DNA from: an uncultured Pelagibacteraceae bacterium | Lineage (GTDB): Bacteria; Pseudomonadota; Alphaproteobacteria; Pelagibacterales; Pelagibacteraceae | NCBI GenBank assembly: GCA_902572005.1 | Contig: CACGEC010000005.1 | Location: 1 to 34,890, forward strand | DNA: 34,890 bases | Direction: 5' to 3' | Part shown: piece by piece, positions 8,972 to 16,425 of the stretch | How positions within the stretch are numbered: position 1 is the first letter of the stretch | Layout of the letters: each line of letters starts with the position of its first letter | The notes under the pieces: generated by a model | What the model saw: only the letters and a program-made list of their open reading frames with translations | Told to the model about the DNA's origin: nothing | The model's database searches: none | Made by a program: the position numbers and the translations under genes

Positions 8972-9976
8972 GTGTCAAATCAATTTAAAGCTCTTATACT
9001 CAACCAAGATGGTGAGAGCTTTACTAGAGAAGTTAAATCTATTGAAAGAAATTTTTTAAAGCACGGCGATGTAACTGTTAAGGTTGAGTATTCAGGGCTT
9101 AATTATAAAGATTCATTAATATTAAAAAATGGAGCAAGACTTGTAAAAGAATTTCCACACATACCCGGTATAGACTTTAGTGGTGTTATAGAGGAAAGTG
9201 AGCACAAAAACTTTAAGCCTGGTGATGAAGTTATTTTAACTGGTTGGCGAGTAGGTGAAATTTATTTTGGTGGTTATTCTCAGTATGCAAAAGTAAATGG
9301 AGATTTTTTGGTTAAAAAACCAAAAGGGCTTTCGTTAAAAGAGTCCATGATAATGGGTACAGCTGGGTTTACAGCTTTACAATGTTCATTCACAACAAAA
9401 AGTACGAGAGAAGAATTGTTATTAGGAGAAAAAGTTCAAGATGTTATTGTAAGTGGTGCGTCAGGTGGAGTTGGAAGTATGGCAGTCATGATACTTAATA
9501 AGCTTGGCTGCAATGTTACAGCTGTAACAGGAAAAGATACTAACAAAGACTATTTAAAATCGATAGGGGCTAAAAATGTTGTAAATACAAGTGAATTGAT
9601 GAAAGATGCAAGACCTTTGGATAAAGGACTTTGGGATGGTGCGGTAGATACAGTTGGTGGCAAAGTGTTAGAAAATATTTTATCTCAAACAAAAGATGCT
9701 GGAATAGTAGCAGCATGTGGTAATGCTGCTGATATTAAATTAAATACTACTGTAATGCCTTTTATAATTAGGGGTGTAAAACTTTGGGGAATAAATTCTG
9801 TAACTGCTTCAATTAAAAGGAGACAATTTCTATGGAACGAAGCTGGAAAATTAATTGATTTTGAAATTTTAAGTAAGTCAGTCAAAGAAATTAATTTAGA
9901 AGAGGTAATTGATATCTATCCTAAAATGTTAAAAGGAGAAACATCAGGTAGATATATTATAAATTTGAATAAATAA
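8972..9976 (+). CDS. acuI: Acrylyl-CoA reductase-type MDR oxidoreductase (AcuI/YhdH family)
   Basis: This 334-residue protein starts at a GTG two bases after folE. The YhdH/AcuI pattern is clear: VKVEYSGLNYKDSLILKNG, HIPGIDFSGVIEES, PGDEVILTGWRVGEIYFGGY and the NADPH-binding loop VSGASGGVGSMAVMILNKLG. AcuI reduces acrylyl-CoA to propionyl-CoA with NADPH. In marine bacteria this protects against acrylate derived from DMSP and also serves 3-hydroxypropionate metabolism. The same family includes E. coli YhdH, so the physiological substrate is inferred from family and habitat. The LysR gene that follows overlaps its stop by one base, an arrangement that may link the regulator to this enzyme. Confidence 0.8.
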   Translation: MSNQFKALILNQDGESFTREVKSIERNFLKHGDVTVKVEYSGLNYKDSLILKNGARLVKEFPHIPGIDFSGVIEESEHKNFKPGDEVILTGWRVGEIYFGGYSQYAKVNGDFLVKKPKGLSLKESMIMGTAGFTALQCSFTTKSTREELLLGEKVQDVIVSGASGGVGSMAVMILNKLGCNVTAVTGKDTNKDYLKSIGAKNVVNTSELMKDARPLDKGLWDGAVDTVGGKVLENILSQTKDAGIVAACGNAADIKLNTTVMPFIIRGVKLWGINSVTASIKRRQFLWNEAGKLIDFEILSKSVKEINLEEVIDIYPKMLKGETSGRYIINLNK

Positions 9977-10866
9977 TGGATTGGGACAAATTAAAAATAT
10001 TTCATGCTGTCGCAGAAGCAGGAAGTTTCACTAATGCAACAATCAATTTAAATTTAAGTCAATCAGCAATAAGTCGACAAATTCAATCTTTAGAACAAGA
10101 CTTAAAAGTACAATTATTTGAAAGACATGCTAGAGGGTTAACTCTTACTGAAAATGGCGAATATGTATTTAAGACAGCTCATGAGGTTATTAGTAAATTA
10201 AAAGAAGTTGAAACTACCTTGGGAGACCAAAAAAATAAACCTACTGGAAAGTTAACCATAACAACAGTAAGAAGTTTTGGAACACATTGGTTAACACCTA
10301 GAATTCAAGAATTTATGCGTCTTAATCCGGAAATTGAAACAGAACTAGTTTTTGATGATAAAGAGCTAGATTTGAGCACAAGACAGGCAGATATCGGTAT
10401 TTTTATGAGAAGGCCTAAACAATTAAATTATATTCAAAAGAAATTAGTTGATATTAAGTACTTTATTTATGGTTCAAATAAATACTTAGAAAAAAATGGC
10501 ATGCCAAAAACCGTAAATGATTTAAACAAGCATAAATTTATTTCTTTTGGTAAAGGGGCGCCATCACCAGTATATAATCCTGATTGGGCTTTAAAATTAG
10601 GTATGCATGATGGAAAAAAAAGAAAATCTATAATGAAAGTGAACAGTGTAATGGGGCTTCTTTTAGCTGTAGAGTCCGGAGTTGGTCTCGCGGCCTTGCC
10701 AGAGTATTTAGTATCGAATTCTAATAATTTAATTAAAGTTTTACCTAAATCAGAGGGACCAATTACCGAGGCTCATTTTGTTTACCCTCAATCTCTCAAA
10801 AACACAGCTAGAGTTCAGGCTTTTAGAAACTTTTTATTCAGCAAAATAGGCGACTGGAAAGTATAA
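9976..10866 (+). CDS. LysR-type transcriptional regulator
   Basis: The protein has 296 residues, full length for the family. The N-terminal winged helix-turn-helix is unmistakable (MDWDKLKIFHAVAEAGSFTN, then LSQSAISRQIQSLEQDLKV and LFERHARGLTLTENG). It is followed by a linker helix and a substrate-binding-type effector domain starting near residue 90 (GKLTITTVRSFGTHWLTP). The effector is unknown. LysR regulators are often divergent from their target; here the gene is co-directional and its ATG overlaps the stop of the AcuI-type gene (TAATG). Control of that unit or of its own operon is therefore the simplest reading. The iron-transport promoter region begins right after its stop. Confidence 0.9.
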   Translation: MDWDKLKIFHAVAEAGSFTNATINLNLSQSAISRQIQSLEQDLKVQLFERHARGLTLTENGEYVFKTAHEVISKLKEVETTLGDQKNKPTGKLTITTVRSFGTHWLTPRIQEFMRLNPEIETELVFDDKELDLSTRQADIGIFMRRPKQLNYIQKKLVDIKYFIYGSNKYLEKNGMPKTVNDLNKHKFISFGKGAPSPVYNPDWALKLGMHDGKKRKSIMKVNSVMGLLLAVESGVGLAALPEYLVSNSNNLIKVLPKSEGPITEAHFVYPQSLKNTARVQAFRNFLFSKIGDWKV

Positions 10867-10882
10867 GTATTCTGCGACATTA

Positions 10883-10925
10883 TTGCGATTGATAATCATT
10901 ATCATTGATAATAGTTATCATTCTC
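10883..10925 (+). promoter_or_regulatory. Iron-responsive promoter with two tandem TGATAAT palindromes (Fur/RirA-type)
   Basis: A perfect 7+1+7 palindrome (TGATAAT-C-ATTATCA) lies at 10890-10904, and a second copy with one mismatch (TGATAAT-A-GTTATCA) at 10906-10920, with centres 16 bases apart. Read as 19-mers, 10885-10903 agrees with the classical Fur box at 16 of 19 positions and 10907-10925 at 15 of 19. Both copies also satisfy TGA-N9-TCA, the iron-rhodo box bound by RirA in other alphaproteobacteria. A fair sigma-70 promoter overlaps them: TTGCGA at 10883-10888, an 18-base spacer and GATAAT at 10907-10912 inside the second copy. Bound repressor would therefore block RNA polymerase. Repression by iron is inferred; which regulator acts is open. 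Confidence 0.8.
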
Positions 10926-10966
10926 AACGTCAACATGCGGAAAAACATAGAGAGAGTATAATAACA

Positions 10967-11995
10967 ATGAAAAAAATATCAATTTTAACGCTAATTACAT
11001 CAATATTTGTTTCGACTTTTGCGGTTGCTAACGAAGTTAATGTATTTAATGCTAGGCATTACAAAGCTGATGCAGAACTTTATTCTAAGTTCACAAGTAT
11101 GACTGGAATTAAAGTTAATCTAATTAATGGAAAATCAGGAGCTCTTGAAAAAAGAATAATTGAAGAGGGTGCAGATTCTTCTGCGGATCTTTATATTACT
11201 GCTGACGCTGGAAGATGTGGTGCTATGGATGCAAAAGGGCATCTTCAAGGAGGCTTAACATCTGCAGCTATAAAAGCTGCTGTTCCAAAAAGTTTTAGAA
11301 CAAGTAAATGGGTTGGAATAGCAAAAAGAGCTAGAATAATTTATTATTCACCTGAAAGAGTTACTGGTGCTGAATTATCTGGAATGTCTTATGAGGGTCT
11401 AGCTGATCCTAAATGGAAAGGAAGATTAGTAATAAGAAAATCTAGCAACATATATAATAAATCTCTTGTGGCTTCATTAATCGAAAATAATGGAAAAAAA
11501 GCTACAGCTGAATGGGCAAAAGGAGTTGTTGCTAACATGGCTAGAGACTCTAAAGGAAATGATAGAGCTCAGATCATGGCAGTAGCTGCTGGAGAAGCTG
11601 ATATTGCAGTGGCTAACACTTATTACTTAGCACTTATGTTGTCTGGTAAAAAAGGTGCTGAGCAACAAGCGGCTGCTAAAAAAGTAAAAGCTTTTTTTCC
11701 TAATCAAAATGGCAGAGGAACACACATGAATGTTAGCTGTGCAGCTTTAGTAAAAGGAGCACCTAATAAAAATAATGCTGTTAAACTTGTAGAGTTTTTA
11801 TTAACTCCACAATCTCAAGAGCACTTCACTAACAATACATTTGAGTTTCCAATGATTGATGGTGTTTCACCAAGTCCATTAGTAGTAAATAACTTAGGAT
11901 TAGATTTTCAACAAGATATGAAAACTAAACTATCTTCTTATGGAAAAAATCAAGCTGCAGCATTAGAAGTAATGACAGCTGCAGGCTGGAAATAA
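10967..11995 (+). CDS. fbpA: Periplasmic Fe(III)-binding protein of ABC importer
   Basis: This 342-residue protein starts at the ATG at 10967, because that start gives a proper signal peptide (MKKISILTLITSIFVSTFAVA, cut near residue 22). An upstream in-frame ATG at 10883 would run through the operator and bury the signal. The mature protein is a FutA/FbpA-type clamp: FNARHYKADAELYSKF at its start supplies a candidate His/Tyr pair, and ARIIYYSPERV and VANTYYLALML carry the tyrosines that hold ferric iron in this family. It captures Fe(III) in the periplasm for the permease and ATPase encoded downstream. In SAR11 literature this system is called Sfu and is the main response to iron limitation. 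A purine-rich AGAGAG precedes the start. Confidence 0.93.
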   Translation: MKKISILTLITSIFVSTFAVANEVNVFNARHYKADAELYSKFTSMTGIKVNLINGKSGALEKRIIEEGADSSADLYITADAGRCGAMDAKGHLQGGLTSAAIKAAVPKSFRTSKWVGIAKRARIIYYSPERVTGAELSGMSYEGLADPKWKGRLVIRKSSNIYNKSLVASLIENNGKKATAEWAKGVVANMARDSKGNDRAQIMAVAAGEADIAVANTYYLALMLSGKKGAEQQAAAKKVKAFFPNQNGRGTHMNVSCAALVKGAPNKNNAVKLVEFLLTPQSQEHFTNNTFEFPMIDGVSPSPLVVNNLGLDFQQDMKTKLSSYGKNQAAALEVMTAAGWK

Positions 11996-12016
11996 GTGAA
12001 AAAAGAAGAAAAATTT

Positions 12017-12166
12017 ATGTCTGAAATTGATTTAAATAAATCTTCTAGAGCATGTTCCCCATGTAGTCTGGAGTGTGAAAAAATCAATGAAAGAATAAAT
12101 AAAAGAAAACTTGAAGAAATCGACTCTAAGGAAGTTCCGCATCTCCTTAAGATTTTTGATCTCTAA
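12017..12166 (+). CDS. Small cysteine-motif protein, unknown function
   Basis: This 49-residue ORF starts 21 bases after the fbpA stop. It begins MSEIDLNKSSRACSPCSLEC, giving a CxxCxxxC pattern at residues 13, 16 and 20, and continues as a charged helix (EKINERINKRKLEEID) to LLKIFDL. An AGAAG purine stretch precedes the ATG. A GTG directly after the fbpA stop (11996) is in the same frame and would give 56 residues. No signal peptide or membrane segment is visible. I do not recognise a family. Its place between an iron-binding protein and the iron permease makes metal or Fe-S binding a natural guess. It is short enough that conservation in relatives is needed before trusting it. Confidence 0.5.
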   Translation: MSEIDLNKSSRACSPCSLECEKINERINKRKLEEIDSKEVPHLLKIFDL

Positions 12167-12350
12167 TTTTTCTTTCCTGTGTCCATCGTAGATGGGGATC
12201 TGTGGTGGACACATAAATTATTAGGCTGCAGTTTTCTTCTGTTCAAAGAGTGTTCAATATGGCTAAGTTGTCTCCTTAATTATAGTGGGCACTCTTTGAA
12301 CAGAAAAATATACCTTCTTAATAAATATTAAGTATTATATAAAATCATTC
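12167..12350 (+). other. Structured, comparatively GC-rich intergenic region between fbpA and fbpB
   Basis: A gap of 184 bases is large for this window and visibly richer in G and C than its surroundings up to about 12305. It holds an inverted repeat TGTGTCCA (12179-12186) / TGGACACA (12206-12213). An overlapping alternative hairpin, CCATC-GTA-GATGG (12183-12195), uses the same bases, so the two folds exclude each other. The long hairpin at 12237-12305 follows, then an AT-rich palindrome CTTAATA-AA-TATTAAG (12317-12332) and TATTATAT before the fbpB ATG. A structured RNA leader, an mRNA processing site or a small RNA are all possible; none is proven. The opposite-strand 60-codon ORF across here is not credible. 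Confidence 0.55.
12237..12305. repeat. Long inverted repeat / hairpin
   Basis: TTCTGTTCAAAGAGTG (12237-12252) is exactly complementary to CACTCTTTGAACAGAA (12290-12305). As RNA the stem extends through two G-U pairs, one C-G and one A-U to 12256/12286, giving about 20 pairs. The loop spans 12257-12285 and contains a small TAAG/CTTA stem (12264-12267 with 12275-12278). No T-run follows on either strand, so it is not an ordinary intrinsic terminator. It sits between the gene for an abundant binding protein and its permease, where stem-loops that protect the upstream mRNA are known in other transport operons. Confidence 0.75.
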
Positions 12351-13976
12351 ATGCTTAAGAATATTAACATTTGGTTTCTATCATCGTTATTAGTTTCAAT
12401 ATTTGTTTCTATTCCAATTTTAACAGTTTTCACTAGTTTCTTTGAAAATACTTCAAATTACTACGAAATTTTAAAAGATACTTTTTTAATGGAATATATT
12501 TTTAATTCATTAATTCTTTTAATAAGTGTTTTGATATTAACTTTTATTTTAGGTACGGGTTCAGCTTATTTAGTTTCATTTTATGAATTTCCTTTAAGTA
12601 ACTTTTTTAAATGGGCACTTATATTATCATTTGCAGTACCACCATATATTTATGCTTATTCTTTAACAGCTTTTTTTGAAAATTATGGAACCGCATTTAC
12701 AATCATAAAAAATTTATTTGGTGATGGAAATTATAACAAACACATTCCTAAATTTGATGGTATGTTTGGAGCAATTTTATCTATTACTTTTTCTCTATAT
12801 GCTTATGTGTACATTCTAGCTAGAGCATCATTTTTGTATCAATCGCAAAACTTAATTGAATTGGGTAAAAATTTAGGTTTTTCAAAATTAAAATCTTTTT
12901 ACAAAATTATACTGCCTGCAGCGCGTCCTGCAATAGTAGCAGGGTTATCATTAGTAGCCATGGAAACTCTAGCTGAATTTGGCGCTGTTGATTTTTTCTC
13001 AATAAATACTTTAACAACGGGTATTTACAATTCTTGGATATATTTTGATGATCTAGCTTTTGCCAATAGAATATCTTCTTTCTTATTACTATTCATATTT
13101 TCATTATTCATAATTGAAAATTTATCTAGAAAAAAAGCAAAGTATCATTTTAATTCTAAAGGTGGCTTTAAACAAAAAGAAAAGATAAAGCTGACAGGGA
13201 GTAATTCAATTTTTGCATTTTCATTTTGTTTTTTTATATTTTTTATAAGTTTCTTATTTCCTTTATGTCAGATGTTGTATTGGACAATAAAATTTCCTGA
13301 AAATTTGTTCGATTTACAAATAATAGATCTATTCTTAAACACTCTTTATTTAGTAATATTATCAAGTTTAGTTTTGATAATATTTTCTTTAATATCAAAC
13401 TACGGAAATAGAGTTTCTAATAATAGAACTTTGAATGTTTTGTCTACTCTATCAATTTCTGGTTATGCAATTCCTGGTGTTATTTTGGCTATAGCATTTA
13501 TTACATTTGTAGCCTGGTTTGATAATAGCATAATCAAATCTTTAGGATTTGACTCAATTAAAAAAGTTTTTATTGGTTCTATTCTAGGTTTAATATTAGT
13601 TTACTTTATAAGGTTTTATTCGTTAGCCTTTAATGGAATAAAGTCTGGATACGAAAAAATTAACATTTCTGTTGATGAAAGTGCGTACTTACTTGGATAC
13701 TCTAAAAGAAAAACATTTATGAATATTCATGTACCCTTTTTAAGAAATTCTCTTTTATTCATAATTATTTTGATTTCATTAGAGATAATAAGAGAATTAC
13801 CTATTACTCTTATTTTAAGACCTTTTAATTTTGAAACCTTTGCTACCACAGCATATATTTCTGCTTCAGAAGATTTATTAGAAGCAGCCGCAGTGCCTTC
13901 ATTATTTTTAATATTAATTGCTTCATTATTCATTATAGTAAGTTCAAAATATATCTTAAGAGAAAACAATGAGTAA
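12351..13976 (+). CDS. fbpB: Fe(III) ABC transporter permease
   Basis: This 541-residue inner-membrane protein has about 12 hydrophobic segments arranged as two fused permease halves, as in FbpB/SfuB. The first half carries a cytoplasmic coupling (EAA) loop around LGKNLGFSKLKSFYKIILPA, followed by ETLAEFGAVDFFSI. The second half has ESAYLLGYSKRKTFMNIHVP, followed by EIIRELPITLILRPFNFE. It moves Fe(III) delivered by the periplasmic protein across the membrane. It is separated from fbpA by the structured gap and overlaps the ATPase gene by 8 bases. Typical length for the family. Confidence 0.92.
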   Translation: MLKNINIWFLSSLLVSIFVSIPILTVFTSFFENTSNYYEILKDTFLMEYIFNSLILLISVLILTFILGTGSAYLVSFYEFPLSNFFKWALILSFAVPPYIYAYSLTAFFENYGTAFTIIKNLFGDGNYNKHIPKFDGMFGAILSITFSLYAYVYILARASFLYQSQNLIELGKNLGFSKLKSFYKIILPAARPAIVAGLSLVAMETLAEFGAVDFFSINTLTTGIYNSWIYFDDLAFANRISSFLLLFIFSLFIIENLSRKKAKYHFNSKGGFKQKEKIKLTGSNSIFAFSFCFFIFFISFLFPLCQMLYWTIKFPENLFDLQIIDLFLNTLYLVILSSLVLIIFSLISNYGNRVSNNRTLNVLSTLSISGYAIPGVILAIAFITFVAWFDNSIIKSLGFDSIKKVFIGSILGLILVYFIRFYSLAFNGIKSGYEKINISVDESAYLLGYSKRKTFMNIHVPFLRNSLLFIIILISLEIIRELPITLILRPFNFETFATTAYISASEDLLEAAAVPSLFLILIASLFIIVSSKYILRENNE

Positions 13977-15030
13977 AAATTTTTTTGAAGTTAAAAATGT
14001 TGATTTTAAAGTAGGAGGCAAAACTAAAGTATCAAATGTATCTTTTGCTATTGAAAAAGAAGGAGACATAATTTGTCTTTTAGGTCCATCTGGTATTGGA
14101 AAAACTACAATATTAAGAACAATTGCTGGTTTAGAAAAAATTAAGAGCGGGTCAATAGAATTAAAAGGAAATATATTGTCTTCAGAAAATAAACATTTTG
14201 AACCTGAAGATAGAAATATATCTCTTGCTTTTCAAGAAAACAGTTTATTTCCACATTATACAGTAGAAAAAAACATATTATTAGGTGCTGAAAAAAATAA
14301 AGGTAAAAAAGATCATCAAGTTGACTTAAAAGAAATTATCGAGTTATTAGATATTCCTTTAATATTAAAAAAATACCCACATGAAATTAGTGCAGGTGAA
14401 GCACAAAGAGCCTCTCTTGCAAGATCTCTAATAACACAACCTGATTTATTATTATTAGATGAACCATTGTCCAATGTTGATCAAAGTTTTAAGGAAGAGA
14501 TTCAAGAAAAATTAAAAAAAATTTTAAGAAGTTCAAAAATTACAACAATAATTGTTACACATGATTCCTATGAAGCTTTTTATTTAGGATCAAAATGTGG
14601 AATAATTTTAAATCAAGAGCTCAAACAATACGATGATCCATATAATGTTTATCATTTACCCAATTCTATTGAGGTTGTTAATTTTCTGAATAGAGGGACT
14701 CTTATTCCTGCAGAAGTGACGAGCCCTAAGAGTTTAGAAAATAAGGATCTTGGTACAATTACAGGTAATTTTTTAAAGCCTTTTCCAATAGGTTCAAAAG
14801 TAAAGCTTTTAGTACAGCCAGAAGATTTACATCATGATGATAAAAGCAATTTAAAATTTGAAGTAGTTGATAGGAAATTTAGAGGAACTAATTTTATTTA
14901 TACCCTTAAAACTCCTAGTAATACTTTAATTCCAGTTTTTGTTCATTCTCATCATATTCATCAGCATGAAGTTGATGAAAAATTTGGGATAAAAAGACCA
15001 ATTCATATTGATCATATAGTTTGCTTCTAA
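13969..15030 (+). CDS. fbpC: Fe(III) ABC transporter ATP-binding protein
   Basis: This 353-residue ATPase has Walker A GPSGIGKTT (39-47), Q-loop AFQENSLFPHYTV, Walker B LLLLDEPLSNVD (160-171) and H-loop THD. A C-terminal regulatory/TOBE-type domain spans about 235-353 (FLKPFPIGSKVKLLVQPEDL), as in FbpC. The ABC signature reads ISAGEAQRASLAR (140-152) instead of the usual LSGGQ; the essential Ser and second Gly are kept, so the enzyme should be active. It powers iron uptake with the permease, whose gene it overlaps. The C-terminal tail is His-rich (HSHHIHQHEVDEKFG), which may be a metal-sensing feature, although that is speculation. Confidence 0.92.
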   Translation: MSKNFFEVKNVDFKVGGKTKVSNVSFAIEKEGDIICLLGPSGIGKTTILRTIAGLEKIKSGSIELKGNILSSENKHFEPEDRNISLAFQENSLFPHYTVEKNILLGAEKNKGKKDHQVDLKEIIELLDIPLILKKYPHEISAGEAQRASLARSLITQPDLLLLDEPLSNVDQSFKEEIQEKLKKILRSSKITTIIVTHDSYEAFYLGSKCGIILNQELKQYDDPYNVYHLPNSIEVVNFLNRGTLIPAEVTSPKSLENKDLGTITGNFLKPFPIGSKVKLLVQPEDLHHDDKSNLKFEVVDRKFRGTNFIYTLKTPSNTLIPVFVHSHHIHQHEVDEKFGIKRPIHIDHIVCF

Positions 15031-15045
15031 TAAAAGTTTTTTAAA

Positions 15046-15747
15046 ATGAACAATAAATTAAAAAATTTTTTTAAGGGTATTAAAGATACCAGTCCACTGA
15101 TGATACCAGTTGTACCTTTTGGCATTATTTTTGGGGTATTAGCGATTGATTTAGGCTTAACACCAATCACAACAATCGCTATGTCAGTTATTATTTTTGG
15201 TGGTGCATCGCAAATTATTTTTCTTCAATTATTTTCAGCAGGAGCATCCTCATTGGTTATTTTAAGTTCAGTAGGAGCTGTCAATTCAAGACATTTACTC
15301 TATGGAACTGTTTTATCAGAACATCTTTCTGATTTAAACTTAACTTGGAAAATAATTGTTTCATACTTTTTAGTTGATCAAGCCTTTGCAGTATCAAATG
15401 ATCATTTTAAAAAAAATAAAGATGATAACGATAAATATTTTCATTTAATTGGAGGAGGATTAAATTGTTGGACAATCTGGCAAATTACCACGATAGTAGG
15501 AATTTATCTTGGTTCTATAATTCCAGAAAAATTAGGTTTAACTTTTGCTATTCCGTTAACATTCCTAGCTTTATTGGTTAATGATTTTAGAAAATTAATT
15601 AATGTAGTTGTAATTTTGACTTCAGGTTCAATTGCAACATTAGGCTATCAAATGATTCCATTTAAAGCATATGTGATTGTAGCCGCTTTCGCAGGTTTAT
15701 TTATGGCTTTTATTTTAACTAAATTTAGGAAAAAAAATAATGAGTAA
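15046..15747 (+). CDS. azlC: AzlC family amino-acid exporter subunit
   Basis: The 233-residue membrane protein matches AzlC/YgaZ: VPFGIIFGVLAIDLGLTP near the start, then GGASQIIFLQLFSAGAS and NSRHLLYGTVLSEHL, followed by further transmembrane helices. With the small AzlD partner it exports branched-chain amino acids or related compounds in characterised systems; the substrate here is not known. It starts 15 bases after the iron ATPase gene and may be read through from that operon. Its end overlaps azlD by 8 bases. Confidence 0.9.
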   Translation: MNNKLKNFFKGIKDTSPLMIPVVPFGIIFGVLAIDLGLTPITTIAMSVIIFGGASQIIFLQLFSAGASSLVILSSVGAVNSRHLLYGTVLSEHLSDLNLTWKIIVSYFLVDQAFAVSNDHFKKNKDDNDKYFHLIGGGLNCWTIWQITTIVGIYLGSIIPEKLGLTFAIPLTFLALLVNDFRKLINVVVILTSGSIATLGYQMIPFKAYVIVAAFAGLFMAFILTKFRKKNNE

Positions 15748-16054
15748 TATAACATTAATAATCTACTGTGGGTTAATTACTTTTTTGACAAGATTTTCAA
15801 TGATAGCTCTTTTAAAAAAAGAAATGTTTAATGATAGAATTAGAGAGGTCCTATCCTATGTCCCATCAGCAATTTTTCCAGCAATTATATTTCCAGCAAT
15901 TTTTTTAGATAATACAGGCTCTATTCAGTTTGAAGATAATCCTAAAATTTTAGCTGCAATTTTTGCAATGATAGTAGGGATTATTTCAAGAAATATTATT
16001 GCGACAATATTTTCAGGATTAGCTTCTTATTGGTTTCTAATATTTGTTGTATAA
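15740..16054 (+). CDS. azlD: AzlD family amino-acid exporter small subunit
   Basis: The protein has 104 residues with about four membrane helices. The AzlD/YgaH hallmark is LSYVPSAIFPAIIFPAIFLD (33-52), preceded by TFLTRFSMIAL. It pairs with AzlC to form the exporter. The ATG lies inside the last codons of azlC, the usual coupled layout of this two-component transporter. Confidence 0.88.
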   Translation: MSNITLIIYCGLITFLTRFSMIALLKKEMFNDRIREVLSYVPSAIFPAIIFPAIFLDNTGSIQFEDNPKILAAIFAMIVGIISRNIIATIFSGLASYWFLIFVV

Positions 16055-16060
16055 GTATTT

Positions 16061-16423
16061 ATGAAAAAAATTTTTATTTTTATCATTTGTGTATTTGCAT
16101 TTAGTGCAAATGCAAAAGAAACAACTTTTAATAAAGAGTTATTTGATAAAGCTAATACAGATGGCAAGGTTGTAATAATTAGTTCCTGGGTAAAATATTG
16201 CACGTCTTGTGCAAGCCAAATGAAAGTTTTAGATAAAGCAAAAAACGATTTTAATAATATTGAATACTTTAAGTTTGATGTAAGAAATAAAGAAATTGCA
16301 GATTTATTTAATATTCAATATCAAACAACCCTTTTAATTTTTAAAAACAATAAAGAAGTTTACAGAAGTATTGGTGAAACAAGTAGAGAAGCTATTTATA
16401 AAGCTATAAAATCTTCAATTTAG
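16061..16423 (+). CDS. Periplasmic thioredoxin-like protein
   Basis: This 120-residue protein has a signal peptide (MKKIFIFIICVFAFSANA) and a thioredoxin fold. The redox motif is WVKYCTSCASQM, with a CxxC at residues 47-50, and DVRNKEIADLFNIQYQTTLLIF contains the strand-turn before the cis-Pro position, which appears as T-T rather than T-P. The CTSC motif and arrangement resemble the C-terminal domain of DsbD, so a periplasmic thiol reductase is likely. It starts 6 bases after azlD, and its stop is 2 bases from the convergent metallo-hydrolase gene. The partner proteins are not identifiable here. Confidence 0.8.
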   Translation: MKKIFIFIICVFAFSANAKETTFNKELFDKANTDGKVVIISSWVKYCTSCASQMKVLDKAKNDFNNIEYFKFDVRNKEIADLFNIQYQTTLLIFKNNKEVYRSIGETSREAIYKAIKSSI

Positions 16424-16425
16424 GC

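Noticed and set aside
10883..10966. N-terminal extension of the iron-binding protein from an upstream ATG
   Set aside because: It would be translated from the tandem operator and promoter and would place 28 hydrophilic residues before a perfect signal peptide; the ATG at 10967 is the natural start.
12032..12214. 60-codon ORF on the minus strand across the fbpA-fbpB gap
   Set aside because: It is antisense to the small cysteine-motif ORF and to the inverted repeat, has no family features, and looks like a chance frame.
12237..12332. Intrinsic transcription terminator after fbpA
   Set aside because: The stem is long enough, but no T-run follows on either strand (the plus strand continues with A-rich sequence).
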